Notes: generated from the sequence alone by a model not told the origin. DNA of 40,336 nt from Rodentibacter caecimuris (GCA_001998905.1 MLAA01000037.1:1-40336); one strand, 5' to 3'. Numbered from the stretch's first letter, positions 1-8,898 are shown. Program-made: numbers and translations.

Positions 1-1
1 T

Positions 2-691
2 ATATTAGCTGCAGGGCTAGGAAGTCGGTTTAATGAAATCACATTAAGAACTCATAAGGCATTACTTCCAATTAATGGAACTCCTAATATAGAAATAACG
101 ATAAAATATCTTATTGAGTCTGGTATTGAAGAAATATATATCGTAACAGGACATCTATCAAGCCAGTTTAATTATTTAAAAGAGAAGTATAACTGTAATT
201 TAATTTATAATAAATTCTATAAAACATATAATAATATGTATTCGTTTTACTTGGCGAAAGAATATTTTGGGAATAGCTTTGTTATTGATAGTGATGTAGT
301 TTTATTTAAAAATATTTTCCTTAATAAACCTTATTCTAGTTTTTATTATCTGATAACTAGGCCAGACTCCAATAAATTAGAATGGATTCCAACAATAGAA
401 AATAACAAAATATCTAAAATATTAGTTTCTAATGACAAAAAACCTAGTTTACTTGGTATTTCATATTGGACAAAAATAGATGCTAAAAAGATCAAGGAAT
501 CTTTAGATAGAACTATCTCCCATAATTTATTATTAGATGATTCTCTATATTGGGATAATATTCCTATCGGATTACTAGATATCCTTAATGTAGAATATAA
601 AAACCTTTCAATTGATGATGCATACGAAATTGATAATGTTGAAGAATATAAATTTGCACTTAAAATAGGTACTAAGGGTATAATAATATGA
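2..691 (+). CDS. licC: LicC-like CTP:phosphocholine cytidylyltransferase, 5' end cut by window edge
   Basis: The reading frame is open from base 2 and continues into the ATG at 236, so the gene starts just outside the window, probably only four to six codons away. The first residues read ILAAGLGSRF, the nucleotide-binding loop of sugar-phosphate nucleotidyltransferases, followed by THKALLPI and later by the metal-binding DSDVVL. SYWT and YWDNIP near the middle and end match my memory of Haemophilus LicC, which makes CDP-choline for phosphocholine decoration of lipooligosaccharide. Phosphoethanolamine as substrate cannot be excluded. The stop overlaps the next start as ATGA, so it is translationally coupled to the GT25 gene. 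No licA, licB or licD is visible; they may lie upstream. Family assignment is firm, exact substrate less so. Confidence 0.8.
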   Translation: MLAAGLGSRFNEITLRTHKALLPINGTPNIEITIKYLIESGIEEIYIVTGHLSSQFNYLKEKYNCNLIYNKFYKTYNNMYSFYLAKEYFGNSFVIDSDVVLFKNIFLNKPYSSFYYLITRPDSNKLEWIPTIENNKISKILVSNDKKPSLLGISYWTKIDAKKIKESLDRTISHNLLLDDSLYWDNIPIGLLDILNVEYKNLSIDDAYEIDNVEEYKFALKIGTKGIII

Positions 692-1368
692 AAAATTTTC
701 TACCGAAAATCATGGTAATAAGCCTTAAGAACTCTAAACGTAGAGAAGTTATATCTAAAAGGTTAAATGGTTTAGGTTTGGAATTTCAATTCTTTGATGC
801 GGTATATGGAAAAGATTTGTCTGAAGCTGAATTGGCTAGTGTTGATTATGAATTTTATCCTCGTAGATATAATGCTAAAAAACCTTTAACATTAGGTGAA
901 ATTGGTTGTGCAATGAGCCATATTAAACTCTACGAATATATTGTAGAGAATAAAATTAAGGAAGTCATTGTGCTTGAAGATGATGCACTGGTTTCACTTT
1001 ATTTTAAAGAGATCGTCTCCGTTGCACTAAATAAAGTCTCAGATAAAAAAGAAATTTTATTTTTAGATCACGGTAAAGCAAAAGTCTATCCTTTTATGCG
1101 TTCTTTACCTGAACGCTACCGATTAGCAAAATATCGCTGTCCATCTAAAAACTCAAAACGCAGTATTATTAGAACAACAGGCTATCTCATTACATATAAT
1201 GGTGCGCAAAAACTACTGAAATATGCTTACCCAATCAGAATGCCTTCTGATTTTCTAACAGGCTTATTACAAATGACCGGTATTAATGCTTATGGTGTAG
1301 AACCTGCTTGTGTTTTTGGTGATGTAGAATCAGAAATTGACCAAATTGAAAATAGATATAAAGATTAA
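688..1368 (+). CDS. Glycosyltransferase family 25 (LPS/LOS glycosyltransferase)
   Basis: This 226-residue protein has the GT25 layout seen in Lex2B/LpsA-type lipooligosaccharide transferases. VISLKNSKRR lies near the N-terminus, GEIGCAMSH around residues 71-79, and the acidic VLEDDA near residue 95 is the likely nucleotide-sugar and metal site. Such enzymes add galactose or glucose to the outer core on the cytoplasmic face of the inner membrane. The start overlaps the licC-like stop by four bases and the next gene follows after eight bases, so it is inside an operon. The acceptor and the sugar added cannot be read from the sequence. Base composition is AT-rich like its neighbours, as is common for surface-glycan genes. 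Confidence 0.85.
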   Translation: MKNFLPKIMVISLKNSKRREVISKRLNGLGLEFQFFDAVYGKDLSEAELASVDYEFYPRRYNAKKPLTLGEIGCAMSHIKLYEYIVENKIKEVIVLEDDALVSLYFKEIVSVALNKVSDKKEILFLDHGKAKVYPFMRSLPERYRLAKYRCPSKNSKRSIIRTTGYLITYNGAQKLLKYAYPIRMPSDFLTGLLQMTGINAYGVEPACVFGDVESEIDQIENRYKD

Positions 1369-1376
1369 TATCATTT

Positions 1377-2408
1377 ATGAAATTGAAAAGACAATTTAGA
1401 AAATTAAGAATTATACTGGGTAAATTTTTTTTGGATAAAAAAACACCTGAAAATTTAACCGCACTTTACCCTAAGAAGATTCTATTTTTACGTCAAGACG
1501 GAAAAATTGGGGATTATATTGTTAGCTCCTTTGTTTTTCGGGAAATTAAAAAATATAAACCTGAGATTCATATTGGCGTTGTATGTACAAAAAAAGATGC
1601 CTATCTTTTTCAACAGAATCCTTATATTGATCATCTCTATTTTGTCAAAAAACGATCTATCTTTGATTATATTCGTCAAGGATTACATCTGCAAAAAGAA
1701 CAATATGATGTAGTAATTGATCCTACTATTAGCCTAAAAAACAGGGACTTATTGCTATTACGTCTTATTAGAGCAAGAAATTATATTGGATATAAAAAAC
1801 CTAACTACCAAATATTTAATTTTAATATTGACGGAAATTATCATTTTTCTGAAATTTATCGATTGGCGTTAGTTAAAATAGGAATTATTTGCCAGGATAC
1901 CTCTTATGATATCCCGACAATCCAAGAAAGTCAGATTAAAGTTCGTAAACTTTTATCTAGTTATAATATTAAAAGCTATATTTCATTGAATTTTTTTGGA
2001 GCAGGAAATGCAAGAAAATTTACGGACAATAATATAATTAGCTGGTTAACATATTTAAGAAAAAAGACGAACCTCCCTATTATTCTGTTAACTTATCCGT
2101 CTGTAACAGAAAAATTATTATGGATGATTAAAGATTTTGATAATATTTTCTTATTAAAAGAGTCGACTACAATATTTGATACAATTGAAATTATTCGACA
2201 GTCAGATTTAGTTATATCCCCGGATACTTCAATAGTTCACATCGCTTCAGGACTGAATAAGCCTATGATAGCATTATATAGTCATGGGGAAGATAATTTT
2301 GTACATTGGAATCCTAATAGTAGAAATATAGTTTACTTATTGAGATATAAAAATAATATCAACGAACTGTCTCCAGAACAAATAAAACCTGAATGGCTAA
2401 AAATATAA
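1377..2408 (+). CDS. Glycosyltransferase family 9 (heptosyltransferase-like)
   Basis: The 343-residue protein carries the GT9 signatures: FLRQDGKIGDYIVSS near residue 37 (donor-domain entry), SLNFFGAGNARKF around residue 203, and the C-terminal LVISPDTSIVHIASGLNKP, which is the usual DTxxxHxA nucleotide-binding motif. GT9 enzymes such as RfaF and OpsX transfer heptose to lipopolysaccharide inner core. The position among variable outer-core genes suggests a strain-specific transferase rather than the core RfaF or RfaC, but this is inference. An uptake signal core lies inside the gene at 1458-1466. The stop overlaps the preferred start of the next gene by one base. Confidence 0.85.
   Translation: MKLKRQFRKLRIILGKFFLDKKTPENLTALYPKKILFLRQDGKIGDYIVSSFVFREIKKYKPEIHIGVVCTKKDAYLFQQNPYIDHLYFVKKRSIFDYIRQGLHLQKEQYDVVIDPTISLKNRDLLLLRLIRARNYIGYKKPNYQIFNFNIDGNYHFSEIYRLALVKIGIICQDTSYDIPTIQESQIKVRKLLSSYNIKSYISLNFFGAGNARKFTDNNIISWLTYLRKKTNLPIILLTYPSVTEKLLWMIKDFDNIFLLKESTTIFDTIEIIRQSDLVISPDTSIVHIASGLNKPMIALYSHGEDNFVHWNPNSRNIVYLLRYKNNINELSPEQIKPEWLKI
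1458..1466 (-). repeat. DNA uptake signal core, inside the GT9 gene
   Basis: ACCGCACTT lies in a coding stretch reading LTALYP. Its presence in this AT-rich gene suggests the cluster has been resident in the lineage for some time or came from a related uptake-proficient species. Confidence 0.8.
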
Positions 2409-3274
2409 TGAATATAGTTTTACTCACATTTGGAAAAAATTTAGAAAATCATTATCAGGCGGCATTTTGTATTCTAACTTTCTTAAAAGATAAGAATATT
2501 AAAAACATTATCGTATTGACTGATTCCCCCGAATTTTATCAATTTATTTCCGAATATGTGAAAATTATTCTTATTACAGAAGAAATATTATCGGAATGGC
2601 AAGGAGAATATCGATTTTTTTGGCGGATAAAGATTAAAGCATTAGAGTTTATTTTTAGAAAATATCCTGATGAGCACCTATTTTATGTAGATTCAGATAT
2701 CTTTTTAGCGAAGAACCTTGATCTAATACATCGAGGCTTAGATAAGGGCAGAAGTTTTATGCATAAAAAAGAATATTTATTTTCTGACAAGGGAGATAGT
2801 AATACAGAAAGAAAAATGATTGCTTGTTTAAATAATAAAATATTTTCAGGTATTCAATTTAATGAGAATACTCCGATGTGGAATGCTGGAGTGATTGCTT
2901 TACCGAAAGAAAAAGCAGCTGCACTTATTAATTTGTCATTAAATATTTGTGATGAGATTTGTGCAACAGATTGCCCTAGACGTTTGGTTGAACAACTTTC
3001 TTTTTCTGTTGCTTTAAACCATTTAACCGAATTATTTGCTTGTGAGGACGAAATCGGGCATTACTGGGGAAATAAAATAGAGTGGAATGAAATGATCTCT
3101 CAATTTTTTATACAAAAATCTCTGAAAAAAATGACGGTTAAAGATTGTATTAGGCAATTACAAGATTTTGATTGGCAAAGTATTCCGTTGGAAAAGAAAG
3201 TTCGTTCAACAAATAAGAGATTTAAACAAATTATCGATAAATTTTTTCCTCCAAAAAGCATCCGTTTTTTCTAA
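2408..3274 (+). CDS. Putative DXD-type glycosyltransferase of the surface-glycan cluster
   Basis: I choose the ATG at 2408, whose first base is the last base of the preceding stop (TAATG). An in-frame ATG at 2393 would overlap the neighbour by 16 bases. The protein (about 288 residues) begins with a Rossmann-like strand NIVLLTFG and contains FYVDSDIFLAKNL near residue 95, a DXD metal and nucleotide-sugar site, followed by MWNAGVIAL, a pattern typical of GT-A fold transferases. I cannot place it in a numbered GT family with confidence; it looks nearest to GT8/GT77-like proteins. It is the last gene of the cluster, with a possible terminator about 140 bases downstream. Confidence 0.65.
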   Translation: MNIVLLTFGKNLENHYQAAFCILTFLKDKNIKNIIVLTDSPEFYQFISEYVKIILITEEILSEWQGEYRFFWRIKIKALEFIFRKYPDEHLFYVDSDIFLAKNLDLIHRGLDKGRSFMHKKEYLFSDKGDSNTERKMIACLNNKIFSGIQFNENTPMWNAGVIALPKEKAAALINLSLNICDEICATDCPRRLVEQLSFSVALNHLTELFACEDEIGHYWGNKIEWNEMISQFFIQKSLKKMTVKDCIRQLQDFDWQSIPLEKKVRSTNKRFKQIIDKFFPPKSIRFF

Positions 3275-3855
3275 CAAAATAGGTATATGTCATTGTATAT
3301 AATGCTTCGATATAAAAGATGTAATGCTACAGATCTAATAGATTGGGCAATAGCATCTGAGTAGTTAGTGTAAACCGAGATATCTGATCTTCTCTAATAT
3401 GTAAATTTAGATATTGCCCTTTCGATTGGGCAATCTAATCTTTTTTGTACCAACTTATTGATAAATTCTGTATTTATTTTCTATTTTCCCTTTGGAATTA
3501 TTTGTTGATAGGATTTTCTATCGTTCAGTTTGAACTGTGAATAACCTTCTGTTATCTAATTTTTGGATTACAAATCATGTATAAATTTAGTTGTACAACG
3601 GTTTTAATATTACCGATTTTGTAAAGAGAATAGACAAAGGTGGCATAATCCGTATAGGTGATTTGATAACAGAGAAACAATATCTGATTACTTTCATTGA
3701 TGTTTACGCCTATGCCGACTACATTGTTATAATTTCCATATTAAGTAGTTGGTGTATATAGAGAAAATATTAATCCAACTGAGCCAAAGTGGGTTATTTT
3801 ACTTAACAAATTCGCTTTTGGTAAATGTACCATTGGATAAGTTGCCCTAAATAAG
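3275..3855. other. 581-base gap with no recognisable gene
   Basis: No open frame longer than about 40 codons with a plausible start was seen on either strand. The octamer GATTGGGC with AAT after it occurs twice (near 3341 and near 3424); the second copy is part of a terminator-like hairpin. The stretch 3590-3800 reads in short open segments broken by stops on the plus strand, which could be decayed coding sequence, but I recognise no family. No inverted ends, target duplications or transposase motifs were seen. Confidence 0.5.
3410..3446 (+). terminator. Possible terminator downstream of the glycosyltransferase cluster
   Basis: ATTGCCC (3413-3419) pairs with GGGCAAT (3428-3434) around an eight-base loop, and a run of six T follows at 3441-3446 after a six-base gap. 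The gap between stem and T-run makes it imperfect. Confidence 0.4.
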
Positions 3856-4668
3856 CTATTTTTTCTGGCATTGTGGACAATAAAAACTGTTTCGTTGACT
3901 AATCACTAAACTCTCAATTTTCTGACCGCACTTTGGACATGGCTGATTTTTTTTTCCGTAAATTTGTAATTCTTGTGCAAAATAACCTGGTCTACCGTCA
4001 GGTTGGAGAAAATCTTTAAGTGTCGTTCCACCTTGTTTGATTGCTGTCTCTAATACATTTTTTATCGTATTAACCAATGAATGACTTTGTGCTTTTGTAA
4101 GTTTCCCTGCCGTTTTTAGAGGATGTAAACCAGATAAAAACAAGCTCTCATTAGCATAGATATTTCCAACACCAACAACAACGGAATTGTCCATTAAAAA
4201 TGTTTTTAATGAGGTTAATTTTTTGCGAGACTTTTTAAATAAGTAATCGCCGTTGAATTTGTCAGAAAGTGGTTCTGGACCTAGCTTCATAAACAAGTGA
4301 AAGTCATCTAATTTTTCTGTCCATAACCAAGCACCAAAGCGCCGAGGATCGTTATATCTTAATAATTTTCCGTTATTCATTACGATATCAAGGTGGTCAT
4401 GTTTATCAATTAGGCTGTTATGAGGTACTATTCGCACAGAGCCGGACATTCCCAAGTGTCCGATGATATAGCCTTGGTCAGTATGGATAATTAGATATTT
4501 AGCTCGCCGACTTAATGTTATGATTTTTGCATTGGTCATCTTCGCCAGTTTTGAGCTAACAGGCCAGCGTAATTTAGGTTGGCGAACTACTATCTTTTCG
4601 ATAGTAAATCCTTCAAGATAAGGACTAACTCCTTTCATTGCCGTTTCGACTTCCGGTAACTCCGGCAT
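3856..4668 (-). CDS. mutM: Formamidopyrimidine-DNA glycosylase (Fpg/MutM)
   Basis: The 270-residue protein starts MPELPEVET, giving the catalytic Pro2 and Glu3 after Met removal, and ends with a Cys4 zinc finger (Cys244, Cys247, Cys264, Cys267) that includes the DNA-contacting Arg259. It is the normal family length. MutM excises 8-oxoguanine and formamidopyrimidines and nicks the strand by beta,delta-elimination. It lies downstream of rpmB-rpmG on the same strand, separated from rpmG by a strong terminator, so it may depend on read-through or on a promoter I could not see. An uptake signal core sits inside at 3925-3933. Confidence 0.96.
   Translation of the reverse strand: MPELPEVETAMKGVSPYLEGFTIEKIVVRQPKLRWPVSSKLAKMTNAKIITLSRRAKYLIIHTDQGYIIGHLGMSGSVRIVPHNSLIDKHDHLDIVMNNGKLLRYNDPRRFGAWLWTEKLDDFHLFMKLGPEPLSDKFNGDYLFKKSRKKLTSLKTFLMDNSVVVGVGNIYANESLFLSGLHPLKTAGKLTKAQSHSLVNTIKNVLETAIKQGGTTLKDFLQPDGRPGYFAQELQIYGKKNQPCPKCGQKIESLVISQRNSFYCPQCQKK
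3925..3933 (-). repeat. DNA uptake signal core, inside mutM
   Basis: Exact ACCGCACTT on the plus strand; it falls in the zinc-finger coding end of mutM. Confidence 0.8.
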
Positions 4669-4700
4669 ATTTAATTTCCTTCCATTTCACCAAATAGAAA

Positions 4701-4722
4701 AAAACCCGACATCGTCGGGTTT
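4701..4722 (-). terminator. Rho-independent terminator after rpmG
   Basis: Plus-strand AAACCCGAC (4702-4710) and GTCGGGTTT (4714-4722) form a nine-base stem with a three-base loop. On the minus strand it is followed by a run of T (complement of the A-run before 4707). It lies between the rpmG stop and the mutM start. Confidence 0.85.
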
Positions 4723-4740
4723 CGAGGTATTAGTACTAAA

Positions 4741-4911
4741 TTATTTAATTTTAGCTTCTTTATAAACAACATGTTTACGTACAACCGGATCAAATTTCTT
4801 GATTTCCATTTTTTCAGGCATATTACGTTTATTTTTTGTTGTTGTATAAAAATGACCTGTTTCAGCTGTTGAAACTAATTTAATTTTTTCACGAGCACCT
4901 TTAGCTGCCAT
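4741..4911 (-). CDS. rpmG: 50S ribosomal protein L33
   Basis: Reading the minus strand from the ATG at 4911 gives a 56-residue basic protein beginning [20 protein letters not shown] and ending VYKEAKIK. Its length and sequence are those of bacterial L33 of the zinc-free (C-minus) type: I see no cysteine. It follows rpmB by 11 bases, the conserved rpmB-rpmG arrangement. The lack of zinc-binding Cys is normal for proteobacterial RpmG. Confidence 0.95.
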   Translation of the reverse strand: MAAKGAREKIKLVSTAETGHFYTTTKNKRNMPEKMEIKKFDPVVRKHVVYKEAKIK

Positions 4912-4922
4912 TTTTTAGCTCC

Positions 4923-5159
4923 TTAGATTTTCTCGCCGCGGGCACGGATATCAGCTAATACTACATCAATGCCTTTTTTATCAATAATACGCATACCTTT
5001 AGCAGTTAAACGTAAGGTTACGAAACGTTTTTCACTCTCTACCCAAAAACGGTGAGTATGTAAATTAGGAAGAAAACGACGTTTAGTCGCATTCATGGCG
5101 TGTGAGCGGTTATTACCTACCGCCGGACGCTTGCCTGTTACTTGACAGACTCTAGACAT
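4923..5159 (-). CDS. rpmB: 50S ribosomal protein L28
   Basis: The 78-residue protein begins [20 protein letters not shown] and carries the conserved [14 protein letters not shown] core of L28. An upstream in-frame ATG at 5171 would add four residues (MEIN) but L28 always begins MSRVCQVTG, so 5159 is the start; GGAG lies just before it. It is the first gene of rpmB-rpmG, transcribed from a strong promoter at 5297-5325 with a leader of about 130 bases that can fold into three hairpins. Confidence 0.96.
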   Translation of the reverse strand: MSRVCQVTGKRPAVGNNRSHAMNATKRRFLPNLHTHRFWVESEKRFVTLRLTAKGMRIIDKKGIDVVLADIRARGEKI

Positions 5160-5290
5160 ATTAATCTCCAATAACTAAATATAAGCTCGAGCTTATGGTC
5201 CGAACTCGTTCAAATAAACTAATAAGCCTATTTGAGCTACCTCGTCAGGTCGCCGATAACGTTTATCCGACCCATATACTATATTAAAGG
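5160..5290 (-). promoter_or_regulatory. Structured 5' leader of rpmB-rpmG
   Basis: Between the predicted transcription start and rpmB lie three inverted repeats. The first joins GGTCG/GATAA with TTATC/CGACC at 5248-5272 (three-base loop, two-base bulge). The second is TCAAATA/TATTTGA at 5210-5235. The third is a perfect 16-base palindrome, ATAAGCTCGAGCTTAT, at 5181-5196. This is much structure for a short leader and could be an autogenous ribosomal-protein control site, but I know of no described L28 leader to match it to. Confidence 0.45.
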
Positions 5291-5296
5291 TGGCAA

Positions 5297-5325
5297 ATTA
5301 TACTGATTTTGTTTTTACATCTCAA
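5297..5325 (-). promoter_or_regulatory. Sigma-70 promoter of rpmB-rpmG
   Basis: On the minus strand TTGAGA (5320-5325) is followed after exactly 17 bases by TATAAT (5297-5302). Transcription should start near 5290. Confidence 0.8.
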
Positions 5326-5383
5326 GCGAAAATCATTATTTCCTTTCGAATAATTCGAGGAAGACTACTGAAGATAATTTGAT

Positions 5384-6049
5384 TTAAAATAAATGATGCT
5401 CAACAAAAGAAAAACAGGATCCTTTCCCAACAATAATATGATCCAAGACTCTAATTTCCATTAGCGCTGCAGCTTCACAAATTTTTTGTGTAATTAATTT
5501 ATCTGCTTGACTAGGTTCTGCAATACCGGAAGGATGATTATGTGCTAGAACTAATGCTGCCGCATTACAATACAGGGCGGCTTTAATAATCTCTCTTGGA
5601 TAGACATTTGCTACATTAATCGTGCCTAAAAACAATTCCTCTTTCTTTATTAAGCGGTGCTGGTTATCTAAAAATAACACAGCAAAGACTTCACGTTCCT
5701 CATTTTCTAATTCGCTTTGTAAATAAAGTTTAACTGTATCCGGATCGGTAAAAATGTGGTTGATTTTCATTTCTTGAGCAAGGTAACGTTTTGTCATCTC
5801 CGTGCAAGCTTGAAGTTGAATAAATTGGGTAATACCAATACCCTTGATGCTACAAAATTCTTTTTTTTCCGCCGAAAGTAAGTTCCTTAAATTACCAAAA
5901 TGTTCTAACACGTTTTTTGCTAATTCGGTTACTGGGCAGCCTTTAATACCGGTTCGTAAGAAAATAGCGAGTAGTTCATCATCAGTTAGAGATTTTACAC
6001 CTTGTTGCAATAGTTTTTCTCTAGGCATTAAACGAGAGGATTGGAACAT
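5384..6049 (-). CDS. radC: RadC/YicR family JAB-domain protein
   Basis: The 221-residue protein has an N-terminal helix-hairpin-helix region (IKGIG at about 68-72) and a C-terminal MPN/JAMM domain. The latter's metal ligands are His170 and His172 in AHNHPSG and Asp183 in SQAD. RadC was once thought to be a repair protein. The family's biochemical role is not settled, although the JAMM motif predicts a metal-dependent hydrolase and links to DNA transformation and repair have been suggested. It lies upstream of the rpmB promoter and divergently from coaBC, as in related genomes. Confidence 0.93.
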   Translation of the reverse strand: MFQSSRLMPREKLLQQGVKSLTDDELLAIFLRTGIKGCPVTELAKNVLEHFGNLRNLLSAEKKEFCSIKGIGITQFIQLQACTEMTKRYLAQEMKINHIFTDPDTVKLYLQSELENEEREVFAVLFLDNQHRLIKKEELFLGTINVANVYPREIIKAALYCNAAALVLAHNHPSGIAEPSQADKLITQKICEAAALMEIRVLDHIIVGKGSCFSFVEHHLF

Positions 6050-6209
6050 ATCAGCGATTTTTAATTAAAATTGAGGTTCATTTTGTCGCTATATTTTGAT
6101 GAGTCGAGTATGCGGCCAAAAATTTGCTCAACAGATCGCAAAAATAAAATTTTTTCTTTGCAAAATTTACAGTAAAATGACCGCTCTTTGTTGTGATTAA
6201 GGACTAACA

Positions 6210-7430
6210 ATGCAAAATTTACAAGGAAAGCGGATTGTAGTTGGGATTACCGGGGGGATTGCCGCTTATAAAATCATTGAATTTATCCGTTTACTACGTA
6301 AAGCTGATGCTGAAGTTCGGGTCGTTCTCACTGCGGCGGCGGCGGAATTTGTTACCCCCTTAACCTTGCAAGCTATTTCTGGTAATGCGGTATCGCAGTC
6401 TTTGTTTGAGCCTCAGGCAGAGTTAGCTATGGGGCATATAGCGCTGGCAAAATGGGCGGATTGCCTTGTGATAGCACCTGCGAGTGCTGATTTTATTGCT
6501 CGGATGAGCATTGGAATGGCAAATGATTTATTATCAACGATCTGTTTAGCCACTTCAGCGCCTATCTTACTTGCTCCAGCAATGAATCAACAAATGTATC
6601 ACCAGCCTATTACACAACAAAATTTGACCTCACTTTCAACGCGGGGAGTTAAACTAATCGGTCCAAATAGTGGATTTCAAGCTTGTGGTGATATTGGCTC
6701 AGGTCGAATGTCTGAACCTTCGGAGATATTGGCTGCACTTCTTGATATGATAAATCAGGAGCAAGATCTAAATGGCTTAAATGTACTCATTACTGCAGGA
6801 CCGACGGTTGAGGCGATTGATCCCGTGCGTTATTTGAGCAACCATAGCTCAGGTAAAATGGGATTTTCGATTGCTTCGGCTTTTGCAAGGCGTGGAGCTA
6901 GCGTTACATTAGTTTCTGGTCCTGTTCATTTGCCTACGCCTCCGAATGTAAACCGTATTGATGTTGTTTCTGCCCGACAAATGCACCAACAAATAATGAA
7001 GGATGTAGGCAATCATCATATTTTCATTGGTTGTGCCGCTGTCGCTGATTATCGAATTGCAAAGGTTGCTGATCAGAAAATTAAGAAAACACCCGATAGT
7101 AGTGAACTTACGCTAACTTTAGTTAAAAACCCGGATATTATTGCCGATGTCGCTGCATTGATTGAAAATCGTCCTTTTACTGTCGGTTTTGCTGCTGAAA
7201 CGCAAAATATTACTGATTATGCGAAGGATAAATTGCAAAGAAAACGATTAGATATGATTTGTGCAAATGATGTATCGAACGGAAAAGCTTTTAACTCGGA
7301 ACAAAATGCTCTTCATTTATTCTGGCAACAAGGTAATAAAATACTTCCATTAGCAGATAAACAACATTTAGCGGAAACGTTAGTTGATGAAATTACCAAA
7401 CGTTATTTTTCAAAAGGTAAAGCGGACTGA
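6210..7430 (+). CDS. coaBC: Bifunctional phosphopantothenoylcysteine decarboxylase / phosphopantothenate-cysteine ligase
   Basis: The 406-residue fusion covers two consecutive steps of coenzyme A synthesis. The N-terminal CoaC flavoprotein half has [12 protein letters not shown] (FMN site), catalytic His76 in [10 protein letters not shown], Asn125 in PAMNQQMY and Cys159 in [10 protein letters not shown]. The usual PXMNXXMW motif ends in Tyr instead of Trp here. The C-terminal CoaB half begins near residue 187 and has Asn211 in YLSNHSSG and the KIKK motif (290-293) that binds the acyl-cytidylate intermediate. Length is normal. dut follows after 47 bases and is probably cotranscribed. Confidence 0.96.
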   Translation: MQNLQGKRIVVGITGGIAAYKIIEFIRLLRKADAEVRVVLTAAAAEFVTPLTLQAISGNAVSQSLFEPQAELAMGHIALAKWADCLVIAPASADFIARMSIGMANDLLSTICLATSAPILLAPAMNQQMYHQPITQQNLTSLSTRGVKLIGPNSGFQACGDIGSGRMSEPSEILAALLDMINQEQDLNGLNVLITAGPTVEAIDPVRYLSNHSSGKMGFSIASAFARRGASVTLVSGPVHLPTPPNVNRIDVVSARQMHQQIMKDVGNHHIFIGCAAVADYRIAKVADQKIKKTPDSSELTLTLVKNPDIIADVAALIENRPFTVGFAAETQNITDYAKDKLQRKRLDMICANDVSNGKAFNSEQNALHLFWQQGNKILPLADKQHLAETLVDEITKRYFSKGKAD

Positions 7431-7477
7431 ATGTTCTTAGTCCAAAAGAGCGACTTAAATAAAGTACAGAGGAAATA

Positions 7478-7930
7478 ATGAAAAAAATTGATGTAAAAAT
7501 TCTTGATCGACGTATTGGAACTGAATTCCCCCTACCAGCTTATGCTACGCCAGGATCAGCAGGATTAGATTTGCGAGCGATGGTTGAAACGGCATTTGAA
7601 TTGCAGCCTGGGGAGAGCAAATTAATTCCGACTGGTTTATCTATGTATATTGCCGATCCAAATCTTGCTGCTGTTATTTTACCTCGCTCTGGTCTAGGCC
7701 ATAAAAATGGTATTGTATTAGGAAATCTTGTCGGTTTAATTGATTCAGATTATCAAGGACCGCTTATGGTATCAATGTGGAATCGAGGAACTGAACCTTT
7801 TATGATTAATGTAGGAGATCGTATTGCCCAGCTAGTATTTGTTCCAATTGTACAAACAGAATTTAATATCGTAGAAACTTTTCAGCAAACCGAACGTGGC
7901 GAAGGCGGATTCGGTCATTCGGGTAAATAA
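7478..7930 (+). CDS. dut: Deoxyuridine 5'-triphosphate nucleotidohydrolase (dUTPase)
   Basis: A 150-residue trimeric dUTPase with the motifs in order: [11 protein letters not shown] (motif 1), [11 protein letters not shown] (2), [13 protein letters not shown] (3, with the catalytic Asp), [10 protein letters not shown] (4) and [10 protein letters not shown] (5, the ordered C-terminal lid). It converts dUTP to dUMP, keeping uracil out of DNA and feeding thymidylate synthesis. The slmA start lies two bases after the stop. The coaBC-dut-slmA order is conserved in gammaproteobacteria. Confidence 0.97.
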   Translation: MKKIDVKILDRRIGTEFPLPAYATPGSAGLDLRAMVETAFELQPGESKLIPTGLSMYIADPNLAAVILPRSGLGHKNGIVLGNLVGLIDSDYQGPLMVSMWNRGTEPFMINVGDRIAQLVFVPIVQTEFNIVETFQQTERGEGGFGHSGK

Positions 7931-7932
7931 TA

Positions 7933-8610
7933 ATGACGATAGAACAGCTTGAAATTGCAGAAGTTGAAGCTGCTGGGATTGAGAATGGTATTACGGACAT
8001 AGAAAAGAAAACACCAAAAATCGAGAAAAGAAGTGTTAAAGAACGCCGGCAACAAGTATTAGCAGTATTATCCCATTTACTTCATTCGGAGCAAGGGATG
8101 GAACGAATGACAACCGCACGTTTAGCTCAAGAAGTCGGTGTATCTGAAGCTGCACTATATCGTTATTTTCCGAATAAAACGAAAATATTTGAAGCTTTGA
8201 TTGATCATATTGAAAATAATTTATTTAGTAGGATAAGCGCTGCTCAACGTAATGAAATTGATACAATGAGTAGAATTCGTAGTATCATGCAAATGATTTT
8301 AGATTTTGCTCGTAAAAATCCCGGATTTACCCGCATATTGACTGGTCATGCATTAATGTTTGAAGATGCTCAATTACAAGCTAGAGTCGCACAGTTTTTT
8401 GATCGCCTTGAAATGCAATTTGTCAATATTTTACAATTGAGGAAAATGCGTGAAAAAAGAGGATTCAGTGTTGATGAACGTATTATTGCAACTCATCTAG
8501 TTACTTTATGTGAGGGGCAGTTTATGCGTTATGTCCGCACTCATTTTCGTTATTCTGCCAGCCATAATTTTGAACATCAATGGCGCTTTATCGAACCTCT
8601 GTTTGTCTAA
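7933..8610 (+). CDS. slmA: Nucleoid occlusion factor SlmA (TetR family)
   Basis: The 225-residue protein has a TetR-type helix-turn-helix in its N-terminal third ([20 protein letters not shown], about residues 57-76). The C-terminal half ends [13 protein letters not shown], as in SlmA. SlmA binds palindromic chromosomal sites and, when bound, blocks FtsZ ring assembly over the nucleoid. The extra N-terminal stretch before ERRQQVL makes it longer than the 198-residue E. coli protein. Context between dut and crp matches H. influenzae from memory. Confidence 0.93.
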   Translation: MTIEQLEIAEVEAAGIENGITDIEKKTPKIEKRSVKERRQQVLAVLSHLLHSEQGMERMTTARLAQEVGVSEAALYRYFPNKTKIFEALIDHIENNLFSRISAAQRNEIDTMSRIRSIMQMILDFARKNPGFTRILTGHALMFEDAQLQARVAQFFDRLEMQFVNILQLRKMREKRGFSVDERIIATHLVTLCEGQFMRYVRTHFRYSASHNFEHQWRFIEPLFV

Positions 8611-8644
8611 TATATTCCGCTCATTGACAGAAGGAAAAAAATGT

Positions 8645-8875
8645 ATGATTATTCCTTGGCAAGAACTCTCACCTGAAACTTTGGATAATGTCTTAGAAAG
8701 CGTTATTTTACGTGAAGGGACTGACTACGGTTTTGCCGAACTTTCATTGAATCAGAAAAAGCAGAACTTACTGACTAAAATACGTAATGGCGATGCTGTT
8801 ATTGTTTGGTCAGAGCTACACGAATCCATTGACATTAAAAATCGAATGGAGCTTTTGAATAACCCGATCGGATAG
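8645..8875 (+). CDS. yheU: YheU/UPF0270 family protein
   Basis: A 76-residue protein starting [15 protein letters not shown], the conserved opening of the small UPF0270 (YheU) family, with REGTDYG following. The ATG at 8645 has AAGGA about ten bases upstream. An ATG four bases earlier is in another frame, and extending the frame upstream into slmA is unlikely. Function is unknown. It sits 34 bases after slmA and 23 bases before crp, so the three may be cotranscribed. Confidence 0.88.
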   Translation: MIIPWQELSPETLDNVLESVILREGTDYGFAELSLNQKKQNLLTKIRNGDAVIVWSELHESIDIKNRMELLNNPIG

Positions 8876-8898
8876 ACTTATTGATAAGGAGAATCTTC

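Noticed and set aside
3590-3800. Possible transposase remnant downstream of the glycan cluster
   Set aside because: The short open segments match no transposase motif I know and no terminal repeats were seen, so only an unassigned gap is reported.
8881-8898. TTG start for crp at 8881
   Set aside because: It lies before the AAGGAG ribosome site at 8886-8891; the ATG at 8899 is correctly spaced.
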